Shown in pieces: positions 24,959 to 32,341 of a DNA stretch of 46,995 bases. Numbering within the stretch: the stretch's first letter is position 1; the number at the start of each line of letters is the position of its first letter. The stretch comes from an uncultured Clostridia bacterium. Its GTDB lineage: Bacteria; Bacillota; Clostridia; Oscillospirales; Acutalibacteraceae. The stretch lies in assembly GCA_944380775.1 (NCBI GenBank), contig CALWIP010000033.1:1-46995 (forward strand). Direction: 5' to 3'. The notes under the pieces are model-generated. The model searched no databases and was not told the origin of the DNA. It saw only the letters and a program-made list of their open reading frames with translations. The translations under genes were made by a program, and so were the position numbers.

Positions 24959-25912
24959 TCACCACCGCAGCACGCAGGCGGCGCTCGTCAGGCCGCTGCC
25001 GAACGCGGAGAGCACCAGGATATCCCCGCGGCGGAACAACCCGGCGCGGTTGCTTTCGTCCATCAGCGTGGGGATGCACGCCGAGGACATGTTGCCGTGG
25101 CGGTTGATGTTGCTGAGCACCCTTTCCGGCGGAAGACCCAATTTCTTCCGGCCGGCCTCAATGATGCGTAGGTTCGCCTGGTGCGGCAGGACGTAGGAAA
25201 CGTCGCCGAGCGTGAGGTTTGCTTCCGCAAGGACGTCGAGGATGTCCCGCTCCATCGAAGCGACGGCAAAGCGGTACACGCCGTGGCCGTCCATCAACAG
25301 GTACGGCGGGGCCGGCTCCGTGGGGCAGAACGGCGAATTGCCCTCCACATGCGGGATGCTCAGCATTTCGGCGCCGCCCTGCGCCGTGAGCTTCATCGAG
25401 AGCAAGCCCTCGCCCTGTGTGAGCACGACGGCCCCGGCGCCATCGCCAAAGAGGACGCAGGTGGCGCGGTCTTTCCAGTTGACGAGCTTGCTCATCATTT
25501 CCGCCGAGACCAGCAGGACGTTCTTCACGCGCCCGCGCGCAAAATACCCCGCTGCAACGTCCAGGCTGTAGAGGAACCCGGAGCACGCGGCGTTGACGTC
25601 AAACGCAGGGCAGCTTGCGCCGATGCCGCGCTGGACCATGCACGCTTCCGACGGCGTGATGTAGTCGCCCCGGATGGTCGAGCAGATGATGAGGTCGAGC
25701 TCGTCCGCCGGAACCCCGGCGTTTTCCAGCGCTTTGCGGGACGCCTCCACCGCCAATTCGGTGAGCGTTTCCCCCGTGGAAACGTACCGGGAGCGGATCC
25801 CCGTGCGCGTGGAGATCCACTCGTCGGAGGTTTCCATCAGGTGGGAGAGGTCGTCGTTGGTCTTGCTGCACGCGGGGTGGGCGCTTCCGGTCCCGATGAT
25901 TTGGAAATTCAT
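24959..25912 (-). CDS. fabH: 3-oxoacyl-ACP synthase III
   Basis: This enzyme starts fatty-acid synthesis by condensing acetyl-CoA (or a branched acyl-CoA) with malonyl-ACP. The 317-residue protein has the catalytic triad C110 in NAACSGFLYSLD, H244 in LPHQANLRII and N274 in INRHGNMSSAC. The CoA-binding region DEWISTRTGIRSRYV is present. The ATG at 25912 follows GGAGG at seven bases; an upstream in-frame start lacks homology. It is the first gene of the operon, behind a near-consensus promoter, but is followed by a hairpin with a T-tract, so it may be expressed partly on its own. Confidence 0.96.
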   Translation of the reverse strand: MNFQIIGTGSAHPACSKTNDDLSHLMETSDEWISTRTGIRSRYVSTGETLTELAVEASRKALENAGVPADELDLIICSTIRGDYITPSEACMVQRGIGASCPAFDVNAACSGFLYSLDVAAGYFARGRVKNVLLVSAEMMSKLVNWKDRATCVLFGDGAGAVVLTQGEGLLSMKLTAQGGAEMLSIPHVEGNSPFCPTEPAPPYLLMDGHGVYRFAVASMERDILDVLAEANLTLGDVSYVLPHQANLRIIEAGRKKLGLPPERVLSNINRHGNMSSACIPTLMDESNRAGLFRRGDILVLSAFGSGLTSAACVLRW

Positions 25913-26015
25913 ACGCAGGCCTCCATTTCGATTTTCATCCGGTCTCATTTTATTTCTTCAAAATAATCTTAAAAAGAAAAATTAAAATTCAAAAAGAGAG
26001 ATATAAACTGATAAT

Positions 26016-26043
26016 ATTATAATGGAAACCGCGAATTTGTCAA
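26016..26043 (-). promoter_or_regulatory. Promoter of the fatty-acid operon
   Basis: Reverse strand: consensus -35 TTGACA (26038-26043), 16-bp spacer, consensus -10 TATAAT (26016-26021). The leader of about 100 nt to fabH is strikingly AT-rich for this genome. No clear FapR or FabT palindrome was found in it. Confidence 0.8.
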
Positions 26044-26082
26044 GGAAAATCGCGGGATACTTCCGTAGGGGAAGGAAGCGGA

Positions 26083-26111
26083 TTGCCGCTGCCGGGAAAG
26101 TGTGGTAAGAT
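26083..26111 (+). promoter_or_regulatory. Promoter of the adenine deaminase gene
   Basis: -35 TTGCCG (26083-26088), 17-bp spacer, -10 TAAGAT (26106-26111). The leader of about 90 nt contains a GC hairpin, CGCGCAGG/CCTGCGCG-like, shortly before the ribosome binding site. Confidence 0.6.
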
Positions 26112-26208
26112 GAAGAAAAGGCAACGGACGCAGGCGCAAAGCGAAACGGATGGGCGCGCAGGAAAGCCTGAAGCCGCCCTGCGCGGGTGAAAAAAGGAGG
26201 AGAGAGAG

Positions 26209-27888
26209 ATGACGGGGAAAGAGAAACAGAGACTGCTGCCGTATGCGCTGGGGGAAGAGAAGGCGGCGTTGGTTTTCAAGGACGCGCAGGTAGTGGACGT
26301 GTTCACCCGGCGCGTGCGCCGGGCCGATGTCGCGGTGCAGGACGGCTGGATTGTGGGCGTAGGAAGTTACGAAGGCCGCCGGGAACTCCCGATGGACGGG
26401 AAATTCCTCGCCCCCGGCTGGGTCGACGCGCACGTCCACCTGGAATCATCTATGGTTTCGCCGGAACAGTTTGCGCGGGAGGTCCTGCCCTGGGGAACCG
26501 CCGCGGTGATCGCGGACCCGCATGAGATCGGCAATGTGGCGGGCGCGCCAGGCCTGCGCTATTTGATGGACGCCGCGGAACGGGCGGTGGTCTCCATCTT
26601 TTTCATGCTGCCGTCCTGTGTTCCGCTGAGCCGCATGGACCGCGGCGGGGCGGTCTTTTCCGCAGCTGAAATGCGGGAATTCCTAGAGGACCCGCGGGTC
26701 CGGGGCCTCGGCGAAATGATGGATTACGAGGGGATCCTCCGCGGGGACGGCGGGCTGTTTGAAAAGATTGCGCTGCTGGAACCGCGCGTCATCGACGGCC
26801 ATGCGCCCGGCGTGGCGGGCAAACGCCTGCAGGCCTACCGCCTGGGTGGCGTGCAAACAGACCACGAGTGCAGCGGCTGGGAGGCGGCGCGCGAACGCCT
26901 GGAGTGCGGCATGGCCGTGCAAATCCGGGAAGGCTCCGCCGCGCGGAATTTGGAGGCCATTGTTTCCGGTTTGGTTTCGCACGGGATGGGCCTCGACCGC
27001 TGCTTCTTCTGCTCCGATGACCTGCACCTCGAGGACGTGCGGCGGCGCGGCCACATCGGCCACTGCGTGCGGGAAGCCATCCGCTTGGGCGCGGACCCGC
27101 TCGACGCCTTCGCCTCCGCCACCATCCGTCCCGCGGAATGGTACGGCCTTCGGGGGGTTGGCGCGGTCGCGCCCGGCTACCGCGCCGATTTGACCGTGCT
27201 GGATTCGCTCGAGGAGGTCTCGGTCCGCGCGGTGTACCACGGCGGCGTCCCGGCGGAGGAATGCCTTCGGGAAGACCGCCGCGCGCCCGTCCCGGAGCCG
27301 CTCCTGCATTCGGTGCGCGTCCCCGTGCTGAAACCGGAGGCGCTGGCGCTTCCGGCCGGGGGAATGTTCCCGGTCATCGGCGTGGTGCCCGGCGAACTGC
27401 TGACCCGGAAAATCCTGCGCCCCCTGCCCGGTGAGAACGGGCGCTTCGTCCCGCAGGACGGCCTGCTCAAGCTCGTAGCGCTCCAGCGGCACGACGGCTC
27501 CGGCCGCATGGGCGTCGGCGTTTTGCAGGGGTTTGGCCTGTACGGCGGCGCCATCGCTTCAACGGTCGCGCACGACTCCCACAATATCCTCGCCGCAGGG
27601 GACAGCGATGAAGATCTGTTGCTTGCCATCGAAGAATTAAAACGCATCCAGGGCGGGTATGTCCTAGCCTCCCGTGGGCGGGTGCTCGCGTCGCTGCCGC
27701 TGCCCGTGGCAGGGCTCTTCATCGCGGACCGGGACGCAGACGTCGCCGCACAGCTGCGCCGGCTGCTGGCCCTCTGCCGTGAAATGGGTGTGCCCGAGGG
27801 CGTCGACCCATTCCAAAACCTCTCGTTCCTGTCCCTCACGGTGATCCCGGAGATCCGCCTCACCGACGGCGGTATCGTCGAGGTTTAA
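26209..27888 (+). CDS. ade: Adenine deaminase
   Basis: This amidohydrolase-superfamily metalloenzyme converts adenine to hypoxanthine in purine salvage. The 559-residue protein has the expected length. Metal-site motifs are DAHVHLESS (about 75-83), ADPHEIGNVAG, DGHAPG in the middle and the aspartate block CSDDLHLEDV. The C-terminal domain carries the Ade-specific LTRKILRP, IASTVAHDSHNI and an ending near PEIRLTDGGIV. The ATG at 26209 follows AAAGGAGGAGAG. It is monocistronic and divergent from the fatty-acid operon; nearby genes give no further clue. Confidence 0.94.
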   Translation: MTGKEKQRLLPYALGEEKAALVFKDAQVVDVFTRRVRRADVAVQDGWIVGVGSYEGRRELPMDGKFLAPGWVDAHVHLESSMVSPEQFAREVLPWGTAAVIADPHEIGNVAGAPGLRYLMDAAERAVVSIFFMLPSCVPLSRMDRGGAVFSAAEMREFLEDPRVRGLGEMMDYEGILRGDGGLFEKIALLEPRVIDGHAPGVAGKRLQAYRLGGVQTDHECSGWEAARERLECGMAVQIREGSAARNLEAIVSGLVSHGMGLDRCFFCSDDLHLEDVRRRGHIGHCVREAIRLGADPLDAFASATIRPAEWYGLRGVGAVAPGYRADLTVLDSLEEVSVRAVYHGGVPAEECLREDRRAPVPEPLLHSVRVPVLKPEALALPAGGMFPVIGVVPGELLTRKILRPLPGENGRFVPQDGLLKLVALQRHDGSGRMGVGVLQGFGLYGGAIASTVAHDSHNILAAGDSDEDLLLAIEELKRIQGGYVLASRGRVLASLPLPVAGLFIADRDADVAAQLRRLLALCREMGVPEGVDPFQNLSFLSLTVIPEIRLTDGGIVEV

Positions 27889-27924
27889 GATTCCAGGCGC
27901 TTTTGGAAAAAAGAGAAGGGGAAG

Positions 27925-27961
27925 AAAAAGCGCGGGCGGGGGACTTTCCCCTCGCCCGCGC
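27925..27961 (-). terminator. Terminator of the ECF-S gene (convergent with ade)
   Basis: GCGCGGGCG (27930-27938) pairs with CGCCCGCGC (27953-27961). On the reverse strand it is followed by TTTTTCTT. It may also help end ade transcripts. Confidence 0.75.
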
Positions 27962-28016
27962 GAAATTGATTTTGGAAAAAGGAAGCGGCGAGGCCGCCCC
28001 TCCCGTATTACGCCGC

Positions 28017-28661
28017 TCAGCCGAGCTGTGCCTTAGTCAGGTGTTTCTGGATCGGGTAGCACACCGCCCATGCGCAAAGCGCGCCGAGCACCGCCTCCGG
28101 CACGCCGTTGGTGAGCACCGTCATGCCGATGAGCGCGAGCAGCAGGTCATAGCTTTTGCCAATTGCTTCGGCGTAGCTCTGCCCGAAGAAGACGTAAATC
28201 CCTGCCATGACCAGCGCCGTGTTGGTCAGGCTGCCCAGCGCCCCCCCGAGAATGTAGGGCAGCGGCTTCGCTTTGGGCCGTTTGGCCAGCGCCCGCTGCA
28301 GCAAACGGAACACCAAGCCCGCCACCACGCCGGTTAAAATGCGCGGCACAAAGCAGATGACGAGGCTCCACCCGTTGCCGTGAATATCCCCTACGGAATA
28401 AAACGGCGTGAAAACAAACGAGGTCGGCGAGGGGGAGACAAACGTCATGACCAAAAAGCTGCAAAGGCCCGCAAACCCGCCCATCAGCGCGCCGGGGCCG
28501 ACGCCCAGCAGAATGGCCGTGATGATGACGGGGATCATCGCCAGCGTGGCGACGATGGGCCCGATGGGGATGGACCCCAGCGGCGTGAAGCAGACCACAA
28601 TTTCAATGGCCAGCAGGAGCGCGAACTGCGCCAGGAACAGGGTTTTCTTTTCTGTTTTCAT
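28017..28661 (-). CDS. ECF transporter substrate-binding (S) component, probably for pantothenate
   Basis: The 214-residue membrane protein has about six helices and typical ECF-S features: a short N-terminus, then LFLAQFALLLAIEIVVCFTPLG and IGPIVATLAMIPVIITAILLG. S components bind a vitamin and dock on a shared EcfA/A'/T energy unit encoded elsewhere. The gene directly upstream on the same strand encodes pantothenate kinase, so pantothenate is the most likely substrate (PanT-like). That assignment rests on context and general resemblance. The ATG at 28661 follows AAGGAGG at eight bases; the upstream in-frame extension is not homologous. Confidence 0.8.
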   Translation of the reverse strand: MKTEKKTLFLAQFALLLAIEIVVCFTPLGSIPIGPIVATLAMIPVIITAILLGVGPGALMGGFAGLCSFLVMTFVSPSPTSFVFTPFYSVGDIHGNGWSLVICFVPRILTGVVAGLVFRLLQRALAKRPKAKPLPYILGGALGSLTNTALVMAGIYVFFGQSYAEAIGKSYDLLLALIGMTVLTNGVPEAVLGALCAWAVCYPIQKHLTKAQLG

Positions 28662-28724
28662 GAAAGATTCCTCCTTGCTGCCGCTCCCGAATAGGCCGGG
28701 ATGCAGCGCAATCATTTATGGCAA

Positions 28725-29522
28725 TCAGGTTTCCCTGATTTTCCCGGGGAATTTTTGCTTCCGGTTTTTTTCGTAGATGAGCCGGAGCCCTTCCAGCAGC
28801 AGGCTGTCGTGGATGACGATGGAGTGCGTGCAGTGCGGCACAATGCTGCGCGCCAGGCCGCCCGTCGCCACCAGCGTGGCCGGCCCGCCAAGCTCGCGTT
28901 CCATCCGGTCCGCGAGGCCGTCCAGCATGGCGGCGGTGCCGTACACCAGGCCGGACTGCATGGAAGCCATCGAGTTTTTGCCAATGGCCGCGGCGGGCGC
29001 CTCCAGGCTCACATGCGGCAGCAGCGCCGTGCGCGAGGTGAGGGCGTCGAGCATCAGGCGCGTCCCGGCGCAGATGACGCAGCCCACAAAGTCCGCAGCG
29101 CGGTCCACCGCGCTGATGGTGATGGCCGTTCCGAGGTCGAAGATCAGGCAGGGCGCCGGGTAATGCGCAATGGCGGCGACGGCTGCCGCGACAAGGTCCG
29201 GGCCAAGCTGGCCGGGGTCGTCGATGCGGATGTTCAGGCCGGTGCGCAGGCCGGGTCCCAGCAGCATCGGCCGCGCGCGGATGACTTTTTCCAGCGCGCG
29301 CTGGAACGGCGCGGACAGTTCCGGCACCACGGAAGAGATGATGCAGCCGTCAATCTGCGCAGGGTCCACGCCGTACAACTGCATGATCTGCTGGATCTCC
29401 ACCGCATACTGGTCGTCGGTCCGGTGGGTCTGCGTCACCATCCGCCCGGAAAAAGCCAATTGCTCCCCGGTAAATCCGCCCAGCACAATGTGGGAATTGC
29501 CAATGTCCACCGTCAAAAGCAC
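28725..29522 (-). CDS. coaX: Type III pantothenate kinase
   Basis: This enzyme catalyses ATP-dependent phosphorylation of pantothenate, the first step of coenzyme A synthesis. The 265-residue protein has an ASKHA fold. The three acidic sites are kept in VDIGNSH (N-terminus), GPDLVAAAVAAI and IFDLGTAITISAVD, but the flanking residues differ from the usual GNTN, GADR and GTATT, and the GG-x-I-x-PG block reads GCVICAGT. The GTG at 29522 gives MLLTVDIGNS, matching the family start, with GAGGGGG upstream. An ATG at 29579 would add an unconserved tail. It is followed after 63 bp by the ECF-S gene, suggesting a pantothenate uptake and phosphorylation pair. Confidence 0.88.
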   Translation of the reverse strand: MLLTVDIGNSHIVLGGFTGEQLAFSGRMVTQTHRTDDQYAVEIQQIMQLYGVDPAQIDGCIISSVVPELSAPFQRALEKVIRARPMLLGPGLRTGLNIRIDDPGQLGPDLVAAAVAAIAHYPAPCLIFDLGTAITISAVDRAADFVGCVICAGTRLMLDALTSRTALLPHVSLEAPAAAIGKNSMASMQSGLVYGTAAMLDGLADRMERELGGPATLVATGGLARSIVPHCTHSIVIHDSLLLEGLRLIYEKNRKQKFPGKIRET

Positions 29523-29650
29523 CGGCCGCCACGCCCCCTCGTTTTTCTTTAGCCTACCATAATTTCCTGGGATTATCATTCTATATTGCGAAAATGATCC
29601 GCGCAGCGCGCAAAAATTGAAAAAACCGGCCGGGGAATTTGAAAAAAGGT

Positions 29651-29679
29651 TTGACAAACGGCGGAGCGTGTGATAAGAT
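29651..29679 (+). promoter_or_regulatory. Strong promoter in a gene-free region
   Basis: -35 TTGACA (29651-29656), 17-bp spacer, -10 TAAGAT (29674-29679). No coding sequence with a ribosome binding site follows before the 17-bp hairpin at 29762. GTTAGCAATAGCTTAC, an imperfect dyad just after the predicted start, could be an operator. Confidence 0.65.
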
Positions 29680-29685
29680 AAACGA

Positions 29686-29799
29686 GGGTTAGCAATAGCT
29701 TACTAAAGCGGCTGCCCTTCCCAAAACCGCGCCACAAACCATCATCCATTCATTTTTCTTTGGCAAACACCCGGCCTGTTCGCAGGCCGGGTGTTTGCC
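29686..29799 (+). ncRNA. Candidate small RNA or leader RNA with a UUCG-capped hairpin
   Basis: A predicted transcript of about 114 nt starts after the promoter at 29651-29679 and ends in a perfect 17-bp stem (29762-29778 with 29783-29799) closed by a TTCG tetraloop. No open reading frame of note lies inside. The stem is not followed by a clean T-tract, so it may be an RNA domain rather than a simple terminator. Transcription might also continue into the transglutaminase gene at 29943, making this its leader. It resembles no RNA family recognised here. The 29523-29942 gap otherwise holds only this unit, another inverted repeat and a promoter. Confidence 0.4.
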
Positions 29800-29807
29800 G
29801 TGCGTTT

Positions 29808-29845
29808 GCAACAAAACATTAACAGGTTGTTTACGGTTTTGTTGC
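29808..29845. repeat. Inverted repeat upstream of the transglutaminase gene
   Basis: GCAACAAAAC (29808-29817) and GTTTTGTTGC (29836-29845) match perfectly across an 18-bp centre. The right arm abuts the -35 of the next promoter, so it may be an operator, or the final terminator of the unit before it (TTTACTTTT follows). Confidence 0.5.
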
Positions 29846-29874
29846 TTTACTTTTGCCGCAGGCGTGGGTACAAT
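29846..29874 (+). promoter_or_regulatory. Promoter of the transglutaminase-like gene
   Basis: -35 TTTACT (29846-29851), 17-bp spacer, -10 TACAAT (29869-29874). Confidence 0.6.
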
Positions 29875-29942
29875 AAAAAAAGAAAACCGGTTTTGCGCCC
29901 GCGAGGGCGTTTGCGCGGCGAATGAGGAAAGGAGCGGCGGCT

Positions 29943-31184
29943 TTGAAGAATGGAAGAATGGGGAAGCGGGTTTTCAGTTTCGTGCTTTCCGCTATCATGA
30001 TCTTTTCACTGTGCGGCGCGGCGCATGCGGCCCCGGCGGAAGAAATGCGGCGCGCCATGCCGTCCTGGTCCGTAGAGGAAGCGGTTCCGGCGGCGCCCGC
30101 GCAGGCCGCCCAGGATGGCGCGGCGCAGGAAAGCGCGCAGGCCGGGGAAACTGCCGGTTTGCGGCAGGCGGTGGACGCCATTGCGGCGGCGGTGCTCTCC
30201 TGGCAGAGCGAGCTCCCGCTTGCGGAGTACCAGTTGACGGAAAACGATTTGATCCAAATTTTAGAAGTGGAGATGCCCACCGCTTACCCGATGGCGATGG
30301 AGCTGGATAGCTATGTGTACGGCATTAACCGCCAAACCGGGATTGTGCAGTACCTCCGCTTTACCTACCCATATCCGGCGGAGGAGATGGAGGGCCGCCG
30401 CGTGCAGACCGAGCAGATGGTGCAGGCGGTGCTGGCGCAGGTGGACCCGGACTGGACGGACCTGGAAAAGGTCAAGGCGGTGCATGACTACCTTGTTACG
30501 CATGTCTCTTATGCGGAGCTGGAGTGGAAGGAAGACCCCGGGGACCGGACGATTTATACGGCTTACGGCGCGCTTGTCGAGGGCCGCGCGGTGTGCCAGG
30601 GATATGCGCTTTCGTTCCAGCTTTTGATGCAGCGGCTCGGCGTGGAATCGCTGTTTGTCTCAAGCAGCATGATGAACCACGCGTGGAATATGGTGCAGCT
30701 GGACGGCTCGTGGTACCATGTGGACTGCACCTGGGACGACCCGGTGCCAGATGTGCCCGGGCGCGTGCTGTACACCGCCTTTTTGGTGAGCGACGTACAG
30801 CTTTCCGGCCCGCAGGTGCAGCACTACGGCTGGAGCCCGCTCTTGCCAAAGGCGGAGGACACCCGCTACGACGGTGCGGGCTGGACGCGCGGCCCGGTGC
30901 TGGCGTTGCCGGAAATCCCGCTGGATACCTGGTCCTACCAGGGGACAGAGGGCGGCGTGTATCAATTTTTAGCGAAGGTTCCCGCCTCGGAGGAGTTGAC
31001 GGTGACCAGCTCGAACCCGGCGGCCGTCTCTGTGCAGCTGGCGAATGCCAACGACCCGCGCGGGCAGCTCTACACGCTCACACTCGCCGGGGCAGGGGAG
31101 GCGGAAATCCTCGTCACCAGCGCCACGGGCGCCGTGGCGTCCTTCCCGGTGACGGTGCAGGCGGCGTCCGCCGCTGCGGCTTGA
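29943..31184 (+). CDS. Secreted transglutaminase-like protein
   Basis: The 413-residue exported protein has an N-terminal signal peptide (basic MKNGRMGKR, hydrophobic core to about 24, cleavage near AHA-AP). An alanine/glutamine-rich stretch follows, then a transglutaminase/protease-like core with C218 in GRAVCQGYA, H246 in NHAWNMV and D261 in YHVDCTWDDP, the expected catalytic triad. Residues from about 325 form a small Ig-like beta domain ending in alanines. Related clostridial proteins are thought to cleave or cross-link surface peptides; the substrate is unknown. The TTG at 29943 is preferred because AAAGGAG ends eight bases upstream; the ATG at 29922 has no ribosome binding site. It is monocistronic. 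Confidence 0.85.
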   Translation: MKNGRMGKRVFSFVLSAIMIFSLCGAAHAAPAEEMRRAMPSWSVEEAVPAAPAQAAQDGAAQESAQAGETAGLRQAVDAIAAAVLSWQSELPLAEYQLTENDLIQILEVEMPTAYPMAMELDSYVYGINRQTGIVQYLRFTYPYPAEEMEGRRVQTEQMVQAVLAQVDPDWTDLEKVKAVHDYLVTHVSYAELEWKEDPGDRTIYTAYGALVEGRAVCQGYALSFQLLMQRLGVESLFVSSSMMNHAWNMVQLDGSWYHVDCTWDDPVPDVPGRVLYTAFLVSDVQLSGPQVQHYGWSPLLPKAEDTRYDGAGWTRGPVLALPEIPLDTWSYQGTEGGVYQFLAKVPASEELTVTSSNPAAVSVQLANANDPRGQLYTLTLAGAGEAEILVTSATGAVASFPVTVQAASAAAA

Positions 31185-31208
31185 ATGTGAAATAGGAAAA
31201 ACAAGACG

Positions 31209-31247
31209 ATCCCGGCGGACCGCAACAGAGCGGCCGCCGGGATTTTT
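31209..31247 (+). terminator. Terminator after the transglutaminase-like gene
   Basis: ATCCCGGCGG pairs with CCGCCGGGAT around an inner CGC/GCG pair, followed by TTTTT. It lies between convergent genes. Confidence 0.85.
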
Positions 31248-31262
31248 GCATCCATTTCCCTG

Positions 31263-31547
31263 TTATTGGATCTCCTGCTCCAGCGCGTCGAATTCCGGGG
31301 TGGAAAAGAATTCCCCCAGCGTCATGTCGAGGCCGTCGCAGATGGCCTTAATGGTCAAAAGCTTTGGGTTGAGGCTTTTTCCATAGAGGATATTTTTAAT
31401 GCTGGACGGCGGCAGGCCGCAGACCGCCGCCAAGTGGTTAATCGTAATGGAATGTTCCCCGCAAAGGGCTAAAATGCGGTTCCGTACGGCAGCAACGGTA
31501 TCTACTTTCTCCACCTCCCGGATCGGTTCTTCCTCTAGGATAAACAA
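31263..31547 (-). CDS. XRE-family helix-turn-helix regulator
   Basis: The 94-residue protein is a lone DNA-binding domain of the XRE/Cro type. The helix-turn-helix runs through SITINHLAAVCGLPPSSIKNIL, with the recognition helix at PPSSIKNILYG, followed by the usual LLTIKAICDGLDMTLGEFF. It has no sensor domain. The TTG at 31547 has AAAGG eight bases upstream. It is divergent from a SLOG-like gene, and the palindromic site between them is a likely operator for this protein, meaning autoregulation and control of its neighbour. That link is inference from layout. Confidence 0.88.
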   Translation of the reverse strand: MFILEEEPIREVEKVDTVAAVRNRILALCGEHSITINHLAAVCGLPPSSIKNILYGKSLNPKLLTIKAICDGLDMTLGEFFSTPEFDALEQEIQ

Positions 31548-31560
31548 TCCGGTTGCCTTT

Positions 31561-31602
31561 TATAGGCTATGCATGCTACTATTAGGCTATCCATAGCCTA
31601 TA
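31561..31602. promoter_or_regulatory. Palindromic operator between the XRE gene and the SLOG-like gene
   Basis: TAGGCTAT (31583-31590) and ATAGCCTA (31593-31600) form an 18-bp palindrome around CC. A third half-site, TATAGGCTAT, lies at 31561-31570. A possible forward promoter, TTGCCT (31554-31559) with -10 TACTAT (31578-31583) at 18-bp spacing, overlaps these sites, as expected for a repressor operator. Confidence 0.65.
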
Positions 31603-31637
31603 GAGGCGATATTTCCGCTGCAAACGGGGGAGTTTTT

Positions 31638-32069
31638 GTGGAGGGGAAAATATGCACGTTTTTTGGGCATCGGGACTGCCCGGAGTCGGTTCGCGGAGCG
31701 TTGCAGGCGCTGCTGGAAGAATTGATCCAAAAAGGCGTGACGGTGTTCTATGTGGGGAACGAGGGGAATTTTGACGCCCTGGTGCAAAGCGTGCTGCGCG
31801 ACTTGTCGGCACGCTGCCCGCAGATCTGCTGCCTTGTGGTGCTGGCGTACCTGCCCAAAAGGGAAACCGGCGGCGGTCTTGGAACGTTGCTGCCGGAAGG
31901 GATTGAAACCGTCCCCAGGCGCTTCGCCATCTCCTGGAGGAACCGGTGGATGCTCCGCCGCGCAGACTGCGCAGTCGTTTATGTGACGCACCCTTCGGGA
32001 GGCGCGGCGCAGTTTGCCGGGGAAGCCCGCCGGCAGGGGGAAGCCGGTTTGCAACCTGGGGGGATTTGA
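31638..32069 (+). CDS. SLOG-domain (DUF1273/YpsA-like) protein, possible frameshift near the end
   Basis: The 143-residue protein has the opening CTFFGHRDCPESV, a TVFYVGNEGNFDALV block and CLVVLAYLP, which resemble SLOG/YpsA-like proteins thought to bind nucleotides or nucleotide-derived signals. ADCAVVYVTHPSGGAAQFA near the end is also typical. The last residues read RQGEAGLQPGGI. Dropping one G from the run GGGGG at 32036-32040 would give RQGKPVCNLGGF and a stop at 32079, which fits the GK-x-V-x-NL ending usual in this fold. This may be a sequencing error, a recent mutation or a slippery tract. The GTG at 31638 follows GGGGGAG. It is divergent from the XRE gene. Confidence 0.7.
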   Translation: MEGKICTFFGHRDCPESVRGALQALLEELIQKGVTVFYVGNEGNFDALVQSVLRDLSARCPQICCLVVLAYLPKRETGGGLGTLLPEGIETVPRRFAISWRNRWMLRRADCAVVYVTHPSGGAAQFAGEARRQGEAGLQPGGI

Positions 32070-32222
32070 GGGCTTTTAATCCGCGCCTTTTTGGGAGGGG
32101 CGCTTTCCGCCCCAGGCGTTCCGTTTCGCGCGACGAAAAAAAGCAGGAAAATGTTGCATTACAAATCATTACAGTTTTAAGCGTTTCGTAACGGGATTGT
32201 AAAGAAAAAATTCTGAAAAAAC

Positions 32223-32251
32223 AGGACAGGGAAACGGAAAAATGATATAAT
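32223..32251 (+). promoter_or_regulatory. Promoter of the ABC/beta-sandwich/FtsX operon
   Basis: -35 AGGACA (32223-32228), 17-bp spacer, extended -10 TGA-TATAAT (32246-32251). Upstream are two TTACA motifs ten bases apart (32159 and 32169) and an inverted TTGTAA (32197-32202). These might bind a response regulator. Confidence 0.6.
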
Positions 32252-32341
32252 AAACGCAAACGGAGGGCCGGACGCAAACGGGAGATTCCGGCGGGAGAAA
32301 CCCTTCTGTCCCGCGCCTTTGCGGGTAAAAAGGAGAACGTT

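Noticed and set aside
25913..26015. FapR or FabT operator before fabH
   Set aside because: The leader is AT-rich with A/T runs, but no palindrome matching either motif was found.
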